DNA of 16,513 nucleotides from Gemmatimonadota bacterium (lineage in GTDB: Bacteria; Gemmatimonadota; Gemmatimonadetes; Gemmatimonadales; GWC2-71-9): contig QHTS01000276.1 in NCBI GenBank assembly GCA_003220905.1, positions 1 through 16,513 of the forward strand, read 5' to 3'. A program made the position numbers and the translations under genes. Each line of letters begins with the position of its first letter. Within the stretch, counting starts at the first letter, position 1. Of the stretch, positions 7,514 through 13,540 are shown piece by piece. Under the pieces are notes generated by a model that was not told where the DNA came from, made no database searches, and worked only from the letters and a program-made list of their open reading frames with translations.

Positions 7514-8020
7514 ATGGCGAGGCTTGAAGCGGTTCAGGGGGACATCACGACGCAGGCCGTGGACGCCATCGTCAACGCGGCGAACACGACACTCTTGGGC
7601 GGCGGCGGCGTGGACGGCGCCATCCACCGCGGCGCCGGCCCGGAGCTCTTGGAGGAATGCCGCACGATCGGCGGTTGCCCGACGGGGGAGGCGCGGATCA
7701 CGCAGGGCTACCGGCTGGCCGCCAAGCATGTGATTCACACGGTGGGCCCCGTGTGGAGCGGCGGGCAGCGCGGCGAGGCGGCGCTGCTGCGGCGCTGCTA
7801 CGTCAACTCGCTCCAGCTCGCGGCCGAACGCGGCCTTCGATCGATCGCCTTCCCCTCGATCAGCACGGGAGCGTATGGCTATCCCATTGCGCGCGCGGCG
7901 GAGATCGCCATCGCGACGGTGCGGGACGGGCTCGGGAAACCGACGTCGGTGGAGCTCGTGCGGTTCGTGTGCTTCAGCGCGGCGGACCTGACAGTGTATC
8001 GACGGCTCCTAGACGGCTGA
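7514..8020 (+). CDS. Macro-domain protein, O-acetyl-ADP-ribose deacetylase / ADP-ribosyl hydrolase (YmdB type)
   Basis: 168 aa, a complete single macro domain of the usual YmdB length. Motifs in order: QGDIT (8-12), IVNAANTTLLGGGGVDGAIH (19-38) with the Asn and Asp34 used in catalysis by this class, CPTGEARITQGY (55-66), VIHTVGPVW (73-81) and SISTGAYGYP (115-124), which binds the diphosphate of ADP-ribose. Such enzymes remove acetyl from O-acetyl-ADP-ribose or ADP-ribose from acidic side chains in the cytoplasm. The ATG at 7514 begins exactly at the conserved first strand and has no Shine-Dalgarno. Its last 47 bases overlap, in the opposite sense, the small membrane-protein gene. No ADP-ribosyltransferase is seen nearby, so the source of its substrate is not indicated. 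Confidence 0.95.
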   Translation: MARLEAVQGDITTQAVDAIVNAANTTLLGGGGVDGAIHRGAGPELLEECRTIGGCPTGEARITQGYRLAAKHVIHTVGPVWSGGQRGEAALLRRCYVNSLQLAAERGLRSIAFPSISTGAYGYPIARAAEIAIATVRDGLGKPTSVELVRFVCFSAADLTVYRRLLDG

Positions 8021-8330
8021 GCCCCGCCCGGGCCGCCGCGACGTACGGCGCGAGGTCGGCACCCGCCCCCTGCCCCACCGCCATCACGAATCGATACGTC
8101 GTGATCGCCGTGGCGCGGTCGCCCGCGTGCTCGGCGTCGTTCGCCCGCTTGAGCAGCTTCTCGAGCGTCGCGGGCTCGCGATAGATGAACGCCGGGTCCC
8201 GCCGCACCTGGGAGGCGAACTGGAGGAACCAGAGGGCCCCCCCCGCGGCGAGCACCAGGCTCGCGCCCAGCAGGAGGAGCGCCACGCGTCGGGCGCGCCG
8301 CGGTGACGCCGGCACCGTCTCAGGCGGCAT
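7974..8330 (-). CDS. Small single-pass membrane protein with TPR-like cytoplasmic or periplasmic tail
   Basis: 118 aa, family not recognised. A Pro/Arg-rich start (RRARR at 11-15) is followed by one clear membrane helix (about 16-38, VALLLLGASLVLAAGGALWF) and a helical tail. LEKLLKRANDAEHAGDRATAITTYRFVMAVG (56-86) looks like one TPR hairpin. By the positive-inside rule the short N-terminus is cytoplasmic and the tail outside. The ATG at 8330 overlaps the end of the M28 peptidase gene by 11 bases (ATGCCGCCTGA), so the two are probably co-translated and may work together. Its 3' end overlaps the macro-domain gene on the other strand by 47 bases, leaving no room for a terminator. A C8 tract (8237-8244) lies in the membrane-helix codons. 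Confidence 0.8.
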   Translation of the reverse strand: MPPETVPASPRRARRVALLLLGASLVLAAGGALWFLQFASQVRRDPAFIYREPATLEKLLKRANDAEHAGDRATAITTYRFVMAVGQGAGADLAPYVAAARAGLSRLGAVDTLSGPPR

Positions 8331-9285
8331 CGGCCAGCCGGGCGAGCGCTCCCGCGGTCGCCTCCGTGACCATCGCCATGAACGCGTAGTCGAGCGTTGC
8401 GCCCGTGTCGGTCGCGCGGTGGTAATGCGGATTTCGGAGGAAGGCCGTGTCGGTCAACATGAGCGACGGGTAGCGGGCGTCCCAGAAGGACGCGTTGTCG
8501 GAGAGACGCGTGAGCGGGAGGAGCCAACCGCGCAAGCGCGTGGCATAGGGGACGAGCGGCAGGTCCGGCGCCGCGGCCCGCGCCCCGCTCACGAACCCCT
8601 CGAGCAGGTTGCGGGAGCGGGCATCGCCCACCGCCGCGAGGAAGTCGCCGGTCCGCGGCACGTCGATCCCGAGAAAGGGCGGGACGATCTGCGTGCCGGG
8701 CCTCGCGTCGCGGTAGCCGACCATCTCGAGGATCAATGCGCCGGCGAGCGTCTCACGCCGCGCCCGCTTCTCCCGCGCCAGGGCGTGGCTCCCGACGCGG
8801 TAACGGCCGGTCACGGTCTGCAACTCCTCCAGGTCGAACCCCACGAACTCGACGCCGGCCTGCGGCGTCCGGGAGGCGATGAGGCGGGCGCACTCGAGCA
8901 GCGCGGCGACGCCGCTGGCGTTGTCGTCCGCGCCGGGCGTGTGGGCGGTCGAGTCGAAGTGCGCCCCGACCAACAGCCGCGGCCGTCGCGCGTCACTCCC
9001 CGGCACGCTGCCCACGACGTTGTGGTACGTGCGTCCCCGGAACGAGAACGGCGCGAGATCGACGCGGAGGCCGAGCGTGCGCAGCTCGCTCGCGATGTAG
9101 TCGCGAGCGGCCCGATGGCGCTCGGGCGCGGCGCTCGGGTGGCGGATGCCTTCGAGCGCCGCGACATGACGCCGCAGCCGTTGCGCGAGGGCCGGGCGTT
9201 GACCGGTGGTTGAGGCGGCGTGGGCCCCGTGCGCGGGGTCCGGGCCCGGTGCCGGCGCAGCTTGAGGCGGGGTTGATGGGTCCAC
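8320..9285 (-). CDS. M28-family zinc aminopeptidase
   Basis: 321 aa. M28 metallopeptidase signatures: LLVGAHFDS with metal ligands His109 and Asp111, GADDNASG with bridging Asp120, FDLEE with the Glu153/154 pair (general base and ligand), EMVGY (Glu187 in the position that is often Asp), and NPHYHRATD (285-293) supplying the last His. It should release N-terminal residues from peptides using two zinc ions. The first 30 residues are a Pro/Ala/Gly-rich stretch with no hydrophobic core, so I see no signal peptide although many relatives are exported. The start is GTG at 9285, with AGGAG at 9296-9300 (10 bases upstream) on the minus strand. It is co-directional and overlapping with the small membrane protein. 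Only 17 bases separate it from the divergent regulator start, so its promoter must lie inside that gene. Confidence 0.93.
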   Translation of the reverse strand: MDPSTPPQAAPAPGPDPAHGAHAASTTGQRPALAQRLRRHVAALEGIRHPSAAPERHRAARDYIASELRTLGLRVDLAPFSFRGRTYHNVVGSVPGSDARRPRLLVGAHFDSTAHTPGADDNASGVAALLECARLIASRTPQAGVEFVGFDLEELQTVTGRYRVGSHALAREKRARRETLAGALILEMVGYRDARPGTQIVPPFLGIDVPRTGDFLAAVGDARSRNLLEGFVSGARAAAPDLPLVPYATRLRGWLLPLTRLSDNASFWDARYPSLMLTDTAFLRNPHYHRATDTGATLDYAFMAMVTEATAGALARLADAA

Positions 9286-9302
9286 GCTAGCGTTTCTCCT
9301 GC

Positions 9303-10166
9303 ATGGTGACCGTCTGCACCGTCCTGCCCCCGCCCGAGCGTCCCCGCCTCGATGCTGCGGGCGACGGCTGCTTTACGACGCTCCACACCAGCTCGTTCCG
9401 GGACGCCCTGCGGGCGGCCCGGCGCAAGCGGGTGGACGCGCTCGTCCTCTCGGTCCACGCTTGCCGCGGCGACGAGCTTCCGGCGGTCGCGCGTTTCGTG
9501 CGCGAGTTCCCCGCCATCCCCGCCGTCGCTCTCGTCTCGCGCCACGACCGCAACGCCACCGAGACGCTGCTCAAACTCGGCGCGACCGGCGTCCGCTCGG
9601 CGGTGGACTGCACGGAGCCCGCAGGCTGGCGCCGGCTGCGGGACTTGGTCGGCCATCCGGCGTCACCGGTCGCGGCCCGCATTCTCGCGCGCGTCGTCCC
9701 CGCGCTCGAGGAGGGGACGGGAGACGTGCGCGCGTTCTTCGAGGCGGTCGCCCGGCTGGCGCCGGTCCTCTCCACGGTGCGGCGGCTGGCGCGGCACCTC
9801 CGGATCTGCTCGAGCACCCTCATGTCCCGCTTCTATCGGGCGAGCCTACCGTCCCCGAAGACCTACCTCGCCGGCATGCGGCTCGTGCACGCGGCCTATC
9901 TGTTCTCCAACCCCGGGCTCTCGGTCGCCGACGTGGCGTACCGCCTCGACTATTCGTCACCGCAGAGCTTTGGGCGGCACCTGAAGGCGATGCTGGGCGT
10001 CACCGCGGGGGAGTTCCGGCGCCGCTTCCCCTTCGAGGTCGCGCTCGAGCGCTACGTGGACCTGTTGATCACCCCGTACCGGGAAACCCTGCGCGCGTTC
10101 TGCCCACTCAACGCGGGATTGTGGGACCAAGGACCGAACGCGACTCGTGTTTCCCGGCCGGGGTGA
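9303..10166 (+). CDS. AraC-family transcriptional regulator with degenerate receiver-like N-terminus
   Basis: 287 aa. The C-terminal part (about 150-245) is an AraC-type double helix-turn-helix: RRLARHLRICSSTLMSRFYR (160-179), then SVADVAYRLDYSSPQSFGRHLKA (207-229) and GVTAGEFRRRF. The N-terminal part (about 1-115) follows the strand/helix order of a response-regulator receiver (DALVLSVH, IPAVALVS, LLKLGATGVRSAV). However, the first acidic cluster, the phospho-acceptor Asp after strand 3 (SVHA here) and the strand-5 Lys are missing, so phosphorylation is unlikely; this domain call is inferred. It should bind DNA, targets unknown; the divergent M28 peptidase gene is the natural candidate. No Shine-Dalgarno precedes the ATG. 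A TAGCGT at 9288-9293, 9 bases before it, would fit a leaderless transcript. A tail of about 40 residues follows the DNA-binding domain. Confidence 0.9.
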   Translation: MVTVCTVLPPPERPRLDAAGDGCFTTLHTSSFRDALRAARRKRVDALVLSVHACRGDELPAVARFVREFPAIPAVALVSRHDRNATETLLKLGATGVRSAVDCTEPAGWRRLRDLVGHPASPVAARILARVVPALEEGTGDVRAFFEAVARLAPVLSTVRRLARHLRICSSTLMSRFYRASLPSPKTYLAGMRLVHAAYLFSNPGLSVADVAYRLDYSSPQSFGRHLKAMLGVTAGEFRRRFPFEVALERYVDLLITPYRETLRAFCPLNAGLWDQGPNATRVSRPG

Positions 10167-11888
10167 TCAGTCCGCCGCGGCGCGGGTCACGGGGGGCTCT
10201 TCGGGCTCCGGCTCGCGCTCGAGCACCGAGAAGCGCGCGATGCTGCCGCGCAAGCGCTCCGCCAGCTGCGCGAGCTGCTGCGAGGTGGCGGTGAGGTCGC
10301 CCATCGACGTGATCTCGGCCTGAGCCGCGCCCGCGGCGCCGTCGGCTCGTTGCGAGGAGGCACTCGAGATGGCCGCCACCTGCTGCAGCGACTGCGCCAG
10401 CTCGGCGAGGCGCTGCGCCTGGCCGCGAGACACCTCCGCCGTGGCGTTCACGAGGTCGCCCACCAGCTCGATCCCCTGATGCAGCTCTTGGAGGGCCGCG
10501 TCGGCTTCGGCGGCCACGGCGCCGATGTCGCGCACCTTCGTCTCACCCGACTGCATCGCCCGCGCGGCGGCGTCGATGCCAGCGCGCAGCTCCGAAACCA
10601 GCTCCGCCACCTCGCGCGCCGACTTTCCCGCCTCCGCCGCGAGTGCCCGCACCTCGTCCGCGACCACGGCGAAGCCCTCGCCGTGCTCCTCCGCCCGCGC
10701 CGCCTCGATCGCCGCATTGAGCGCGAGCAGGTGCGTCTGGCGCGCGATCCGGGCGATCGTCTGGGCGAACACCCCGATCCGCTCCGACATCCCCGACAGC
10801 CCGGCCACCGTCGCGGCGGTGGTGCGGACCTCCTCGCCCACCGCGCGGAGCGTCTGGCTCGCGCGCGCGACCCGCTCCCGGCCCCGCTCCGCCGCGGCGA
10901 CCAGGCGCGCGGCGTCCGCCTGCATCAGTTCCGCGCGGACACGCAGCGATTCCGCCTGGTCGGCGGCCTTGGCGCTCTCGCCGCGCGCTCCCTCCGCCAT
11001 CTCGCGTTGCCGCCCGAGATCGGTCGCAAGCCGCTGGGCCGTATGCGTGACGGTCTCCGAGGTGGCGTGGAGCTCCTCGGCCGAGGCGGCGAGCTGCTCC
11101 GCGAGCGCCGCCACCTCGTCGGCCTCGCGCTGCACGATCGAGATCGTGCCGCCGATTTCCTCGATCATCCGATTGAAGCTCCGCTCGAGGAAGCCGAGCT
11201 CGTCGGACTCCCCCGCCGGTGCCCGCACGGTCAGGTAGCCCCGCTCGGCCTCACCCATCACGCTCCGGGCGTGTCGGATCCGCGCTATCAGGGTCGCCGG
11301 AATCCGCTTGAGCGCCATGGCCACGAGGATGAACACCACCGTGTCGAGCCCCGCGTTCGTCAGGCTCGCCCCGGGCTCGTACAACACGATGTGCAGGAAG
11401 CTCGAGCCCAGGTACGCGATCGCCGCGGTGAGCACCAGGAAATTGCCCACGGTGTGGCCCTGGTCGAAGGCGTACGGGAGGACCGCGATGAAGAACGCGG
11501 CCACGAAACCACCGCGCCCGAACCACACGACCAGGACCGCCACGAGCAGGACGTCGAACAGCGACAACGCGTACACCAGCCACCAGCGGTACCAGCCGCG
11601 CTCGTGGATGAGGCCGAGGAGCTCGTTCACGAACGCCGCCCCGCCCGCCACGAGCACCATCGTCGTGGGCCGCGTCTTGACCGCGCCGAACCCCCACCCC
11701 ACCAGCCCGAGCGCGAACCCGAATGCCACCATCACACGGCGCAGCCGATGCGTGCGCGAGATGGTCTCCAGGTCCTTGAGCCGCTGCTCGAGGCCGGTGG
11801 CGTCGTCCTTCCAGCCTCGCACCAGCGAGGCGAGGGACGGCCGCGATGATCCTGTCGGAAGTGTGCTCACCCGGGGCTGATCATACAC
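10167..11888 (-). CDS. Methyl-accepting chemotaxis protein with six-TM membrane sensor region
   Basis: 573 aa. Six hydrophobic segments (about 51-70, 75-95, 103-123, 126-142, 148-168, 181-197) are joined by short loops, with no large periplasmic ligand domain. A HAMP-like linker follows (about 198-252, ending RSFNRMIEEIGG), then a long coiled-coil signalling domain whose hairpin tip is intact: LLALNAAIEAARAEEHGEGFAVVADEVRALA (387-417). It should control a CheA/CheW array in response to a membrane or intracellular signal. The C-terminus is Glu/Pro-rich with no CheR-docking pentapeptide. No other che genes are in view. The start is a GTG at 11888 in a palindromic stretch; another in-frame GTG at codon 7 is possible, and neither has a good Shine-Dalgarno. 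It lies 28 bases after pyrE, probably in the same transcript. Its stop abuts the stop of the AraC-type gene. Confidence 0.95.
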   Translation of the reverse strand: MYDQPRVSTLPTGSSRPSLASLVRGWKDDATGLEQRLKDLETISRTHRLRRVMVAFGFALGLVGWGFGAVKTRPTTMVLVAGGAAFVNELLGLIHERGWYRWWLVYALSLFDVLLVAVLVVWFGRGGFVAAFFIAVLPYAFDQGHTVGNFLVLTAAIAYLGSSFLHIVLYEPGASLTNAGLDTVVFILVAMALKRIPATLIARIRHARSVMGEAERGYLTVRAPAGESDELGFLERSFNRMIEEIGGTISIVQREADEVAALAEQLAASAEELHATSETVTHTAQRLATDLGRQREMAEGARGESAKAADQAESLRVRAELMQADAARLVAAAERGRERVARASQTLRAVGEEVRTTAATVAGLSGMSERIGVFAQTIARIARQTHLLALNAAIEAARAEEHGEGFAVVADEVRALAAEAGKSAREVAELVSELRAGIDAAARAMQSGETKVRDIGAVAAEADAALQELHQGIELVGDLVNATAEVSRGQAQRLAELAQSLQQVAAISSASSQRADGAAGAAQAEITSMGDLTATSQQLAQLAERLRGSIARFSVLEREPEPEEPPVTRAAAD

Positions 11889-11901
11889 CTCAGGTGATCA
11901 G
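11877..11901. repeat. Inverted repeat at the start of the chemotaxis gene
   Basis: ctgatca (11877-11883) and tgatcag (11895-11901) are perfect 7-base inverted arms with an 11-base spacer. Overlapping them is a second, off-centre palindrome, CACCT-c-AGGTG (11886-11896), that covers the GTG start. It could be a regulator-binding site, or a stem that hides the start in mRNA. It is short, so chance cannot be excluded. Confidence 0.35.
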
Positions 11902-11916
11902 GGCGGCAATCTCCCG

Positions 11917-12483
11917 TCACCGCAACCCCAGCTCCGTGGCGGTGACGAGCACTTCGACCGGGTGGCCGGCCTGCTCGAGCGTCGTCCGGCCGCCTTCCTC
12001 ACGGTCCACGACCGCCAGGACGCCGAGGACCCGTCCACCCTCGGCGGTGATTGCGGCGATTGCCTCCGCGGCCGAGTGTCCGGTGGTGATCACGTCCTCC
12101 ACGACGACGACGGCGGCACCGGGCCTGAAGCACCCTTCGACGCGCCGTCCGGTGCCGTGGGTTTTCGCCTGCTTGCGGACGGTGAAGGCGTCGAGGGGCC
12201 GTCCCTGGGCCCGGGCGGCGGCGGCGATGGCGTAGGCGACGGGATCGGCGCCGAGGGTCAGCCCGCCGACCAGGTCGGGCGCCCACCCGCGGGCGACGAG
12301 ACGCGCGAGCCCGAGGGCGCCGATCACGGCCAGGCCCTCTCCCGACATCGTGGTGCGGCGCGCATCGATGTAGAAGCCAGAGCGGCGCCCTGAAGCGAGG
12401 ATGAAATCCCCATGAGTGACCGAGCGCTCCCGCAGGAGTTCGCGGAGGCGCTGCTGTAGAGTCGGGATCGTGATCGAGGCCAT
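11917..12483 (-). CDS. pyrE: Orotate phosphoribosyltransferase
   Basis: 188 aa, normal length for the family. It transfers phosphoribose from PRPP to orotate, giving OMP in pyrimidine synthesis, in the cytoplasm. Motifs: FILASGRRSGFYIDAR (27-42), which shapes the orotate site; GGLTLGADPVA (73-83); RKQAKTHGTG (103-112), the flexible catalytic loop with its Lys residues; and VVVVEDVITTGHSA (125-138), the PRPP-binding loop with paired acidic residues. The ATG at 12483 comes 24 bases after the stop of the upstream kinase. No Shine-Dalgarno is visible; instead the gap is AT-rich and contains an 18-bp near-palindrome. It may have its own promoter or regulatory site there. No other pyrimidine gene is in the window. 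Confidence 0.97.
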   Translation of the reverse strand: MASITIPTLQQRLRELLRERSVTHGDFILASGRRSGFYIDARRTTMSGEGLAVIGALGLARLVARGWAPDLVGGLTLGADPVAYAIAAAARAQGRPLDAFTVRKQAKTHGTGRRVEGCFRPGAAVVVVEDVITTGHSAAEAIAAITAEGGRVLGVLAVVDREEGGRTTLEQAGHPVEVLVTATELGLR

Positions 12484-12492
12484 GTATAGTAG

Positions 12493-12510
12493 TAGTGATA
12501 GCTACCACTA
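12493..12510. promoter_or_regulatory. 18-bp near-palindrome between kinase and pyrE (possible operator)
   Basis: tagtgatagctaccacta is an inverted repeat with one mismatched pair (TAGTG-x-TAGCTA-x-CACTA). It spans the kinase stop codon (12508-12510) and ends 10 bases before the pyrE ATG. It stands out as an AT-rich island in very GC-rich DNA. It resembles a repressor operator more than a terminator: it has no loop and no following T run on the minus strand. Confidence 0.45.
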
Positions 12511-13416
12511 TGTGTCTCTTCGGCGGACGGCGCGTTTGAATGCCGCGAGCAGGCCCGTCTTCGGCGGAGGTGCCGCGGCCAGGGCCGCGGCGGCATCGGC
12601 TGCAAACGCCGTCACCGTCGGCTGGCGGCGACTGGGGTCGCGCTCGAGGCCCCGCATCACGGCGGCCTCCAGCGCGGGCGGGAAGCGCAGACCCGGATTG
12701 GCCTGGTTGAGCGACGTCGCGTCTTGTGTGAGCAGCTGCTGGAACAGCTCGCGCGGCGTGCGACCACTATGAGGGTGCTGCCCGGTGAGCATCCAGTACG
12801 CGATGGTGGCGAGGCTGTAGATGTCGGCCCGACCGTCCACCAGCTCCCCGGACAGGGCCTCGGGGGCCACGTACTTGAGGGTTCCGACGAAGAATCCCGT
12901 GCGCGTGAGGCGCTCTTCGGGCGGCAGCTCTGCGTCGCGGGCGATGCCGAAATCAAGCAGCTTCACGCGCTGCGACTCCGGATCGTAGGTAATGTTCTCG
13001 GGTTTCAGGTCGCGATGGATGATGCCCGCCTGGTGGGCTGCGGCGAGCGCATCGGCCAGCTGTCGCACGATGCTCACCACGAGCGTTGGAGCGAGGGGGC
13101 CGGCACGGTGTACGTATTCGGCGAGGGACTTGCCCTCAGCCCATTCGAGAGCGAGGTAGTAAAGGCCGTCCGCTTCGCCGTAGTCGTAGGTGCGGACGAC
13201 GCCCGGGTGCTCGACCCGCGAGCCGTACCCTGCCTCCCGCAGGAAGCGCTTCACGGCCGTGGGGTCGCTCGCGAGCCGCGACCGCAATACCTTGAACGCA
13301 CAGGTCCCGCGCTCCGGGTGCTGGGCGCGGTACACTTCGGCTGTGCCTCCCTCGCCGACGCGCTCGAGGAGGCGGTAGCCGGCGATGGTCCGACCGGCGA
13401 GGTTCTCGCTGGGCAT
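12508..13416 (-). CDS. Soluble Ser/Thr protein kinase
   Basis: 302 aa from the ATG at 13416 (MPSENLAG...). The frame is open further upstream, but the 58 extra residues lack kinase character and would cover the divergent gene's start region and the promoter found there. Kinase motifs: GEGGTAEVY (21-29), CAFK Lys42, helix-C Glu61, HRDLKPEN 134-141, DFG 155-157, GTLKYVAPE ending at 186, and ADIYSLATIAYWMLTG. All catalytic residues are present. After the domain (about 265) comes an Ala/Pro-rich stretch and a basic tail (AAFKRAVRRRDT), with no membrane helix or sensor domain. Substrates are unknown. It is followed by pyrE and the chemotaxis receptor on the same strand, and is divergent from the GWxTD gene. 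Confidence 0.95.
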   Translation of the reverse strand: MPSENLAGRTIAGYRLLERVGEGGTAEVYRAQHPERGTCAFKVLRSRLASDPTAVKRFLREAGYGSRVEHPGVVRTYDYGEADGLYYLALEWAEGKSLAEYVHRAGPLAPTLVVSIVRQLADALAAAHQAGIIHRDLKPENITYDPESQRVKLLDFGIARDAELPPEERLTRTGFFVGTLKYVAPEALSGELVDGRADIYSLATIAYWMLTGQHPHSGRTPRELFQQLLTQDATSLNQANPGLRFPPALEAAVMRGLERDPSRRQPTVTAFAADAAAALAAAPPPKTGLLAAFKRAVRRRDT

Positions 13417-13428
13417 GGGAACGCGCGA

Positions 13429-13457
13429 AACTAACGCCCGGATTTGAGGTTGAGCAA
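13429..13457 (-). promoter_or_regulatory. Candidate sigma-70-type promoter for the kinase-pyrE-chemotaxis run
   Basis: On the minus strand TTGCTC (13457-13452) and TTAGTT (13434-13429) are separated by exactly 17 bases. Transcription would start about 6 bases before the kinase ATG at 13416, giving an almost leaderless mRNA, consistent with the lack of a Shine-Dalgarno. The elements overlap the ribosome binding site of the divergent GWxTD gene. Both boxes are imperfect. Confidence 0.45.
13446..13450 (+). promoter_or_regulatory. Shine-Dalgarno for the lipoprotein start at 13458
   Basis: GAGGT lies 7 bases before the GTG at 13458. The spacing is ideal and supports that GTG as the true start, even though its frame differs from that of the GWxTD body. 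The GTG at 13505, which opens the body frame, has no comparable site. Confidence 0.55.
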
Positions 13458-13540
13458 GTGAGACGAGCGGCAGCAATGGCAGTCCTCGCGGCCGGTGTGG
13501 CGGCGTGCGGCCCCGCACAGCGGGCTCGGTGTACAGCGCC
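13458..13540 (+). other. Out-of-frame lipoprotein signal sequence of the GWxTD gene (apparent frameshift)
   Basis: From GTG 13458 the sequence encodes MRRAAAMAVLAAGVAACGPA, a textbook lipoprotein signal with lipobox VAAC and Cys17 (13506-13508). Staying in this frame gives an Arg/Ser-rich shadow peptide ending at 13661. The GWxTD body is in the frame one base back, where VYSAMGLLVAG (from 13529) looks like the natural start of the mature protein. Joining them needs a -1 shift, or one missing base, between about 13509 and 13540. No canonical XXXYYYZ slippery heptamer is seen there. Confidence 0.6.

Noticed and set aside
465..8244. Runs of 8-9 G or C (465-473, 3652-3659, 3933-3940, 6980-6987, 8237-8244) as phase-variation switches
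   Set aside because: At roughly 35% each of G and C, about this many runs are expected by chance in 16.5 kb; most lie mid-gene with intact frames. They remain possible sequencing-error spots.
10350..11849. Plus-strand 499-codon open frame
   Set aside because: Antisense of the chemotaxis receptor; composition is Arg/His-rich and featureless.
13505..13535. Programmed -1 frameshift at the GWxTD gene
   Set aside because: No canonical slippery heptamer is seen, so a missing base or mutation is the simpler explanation.
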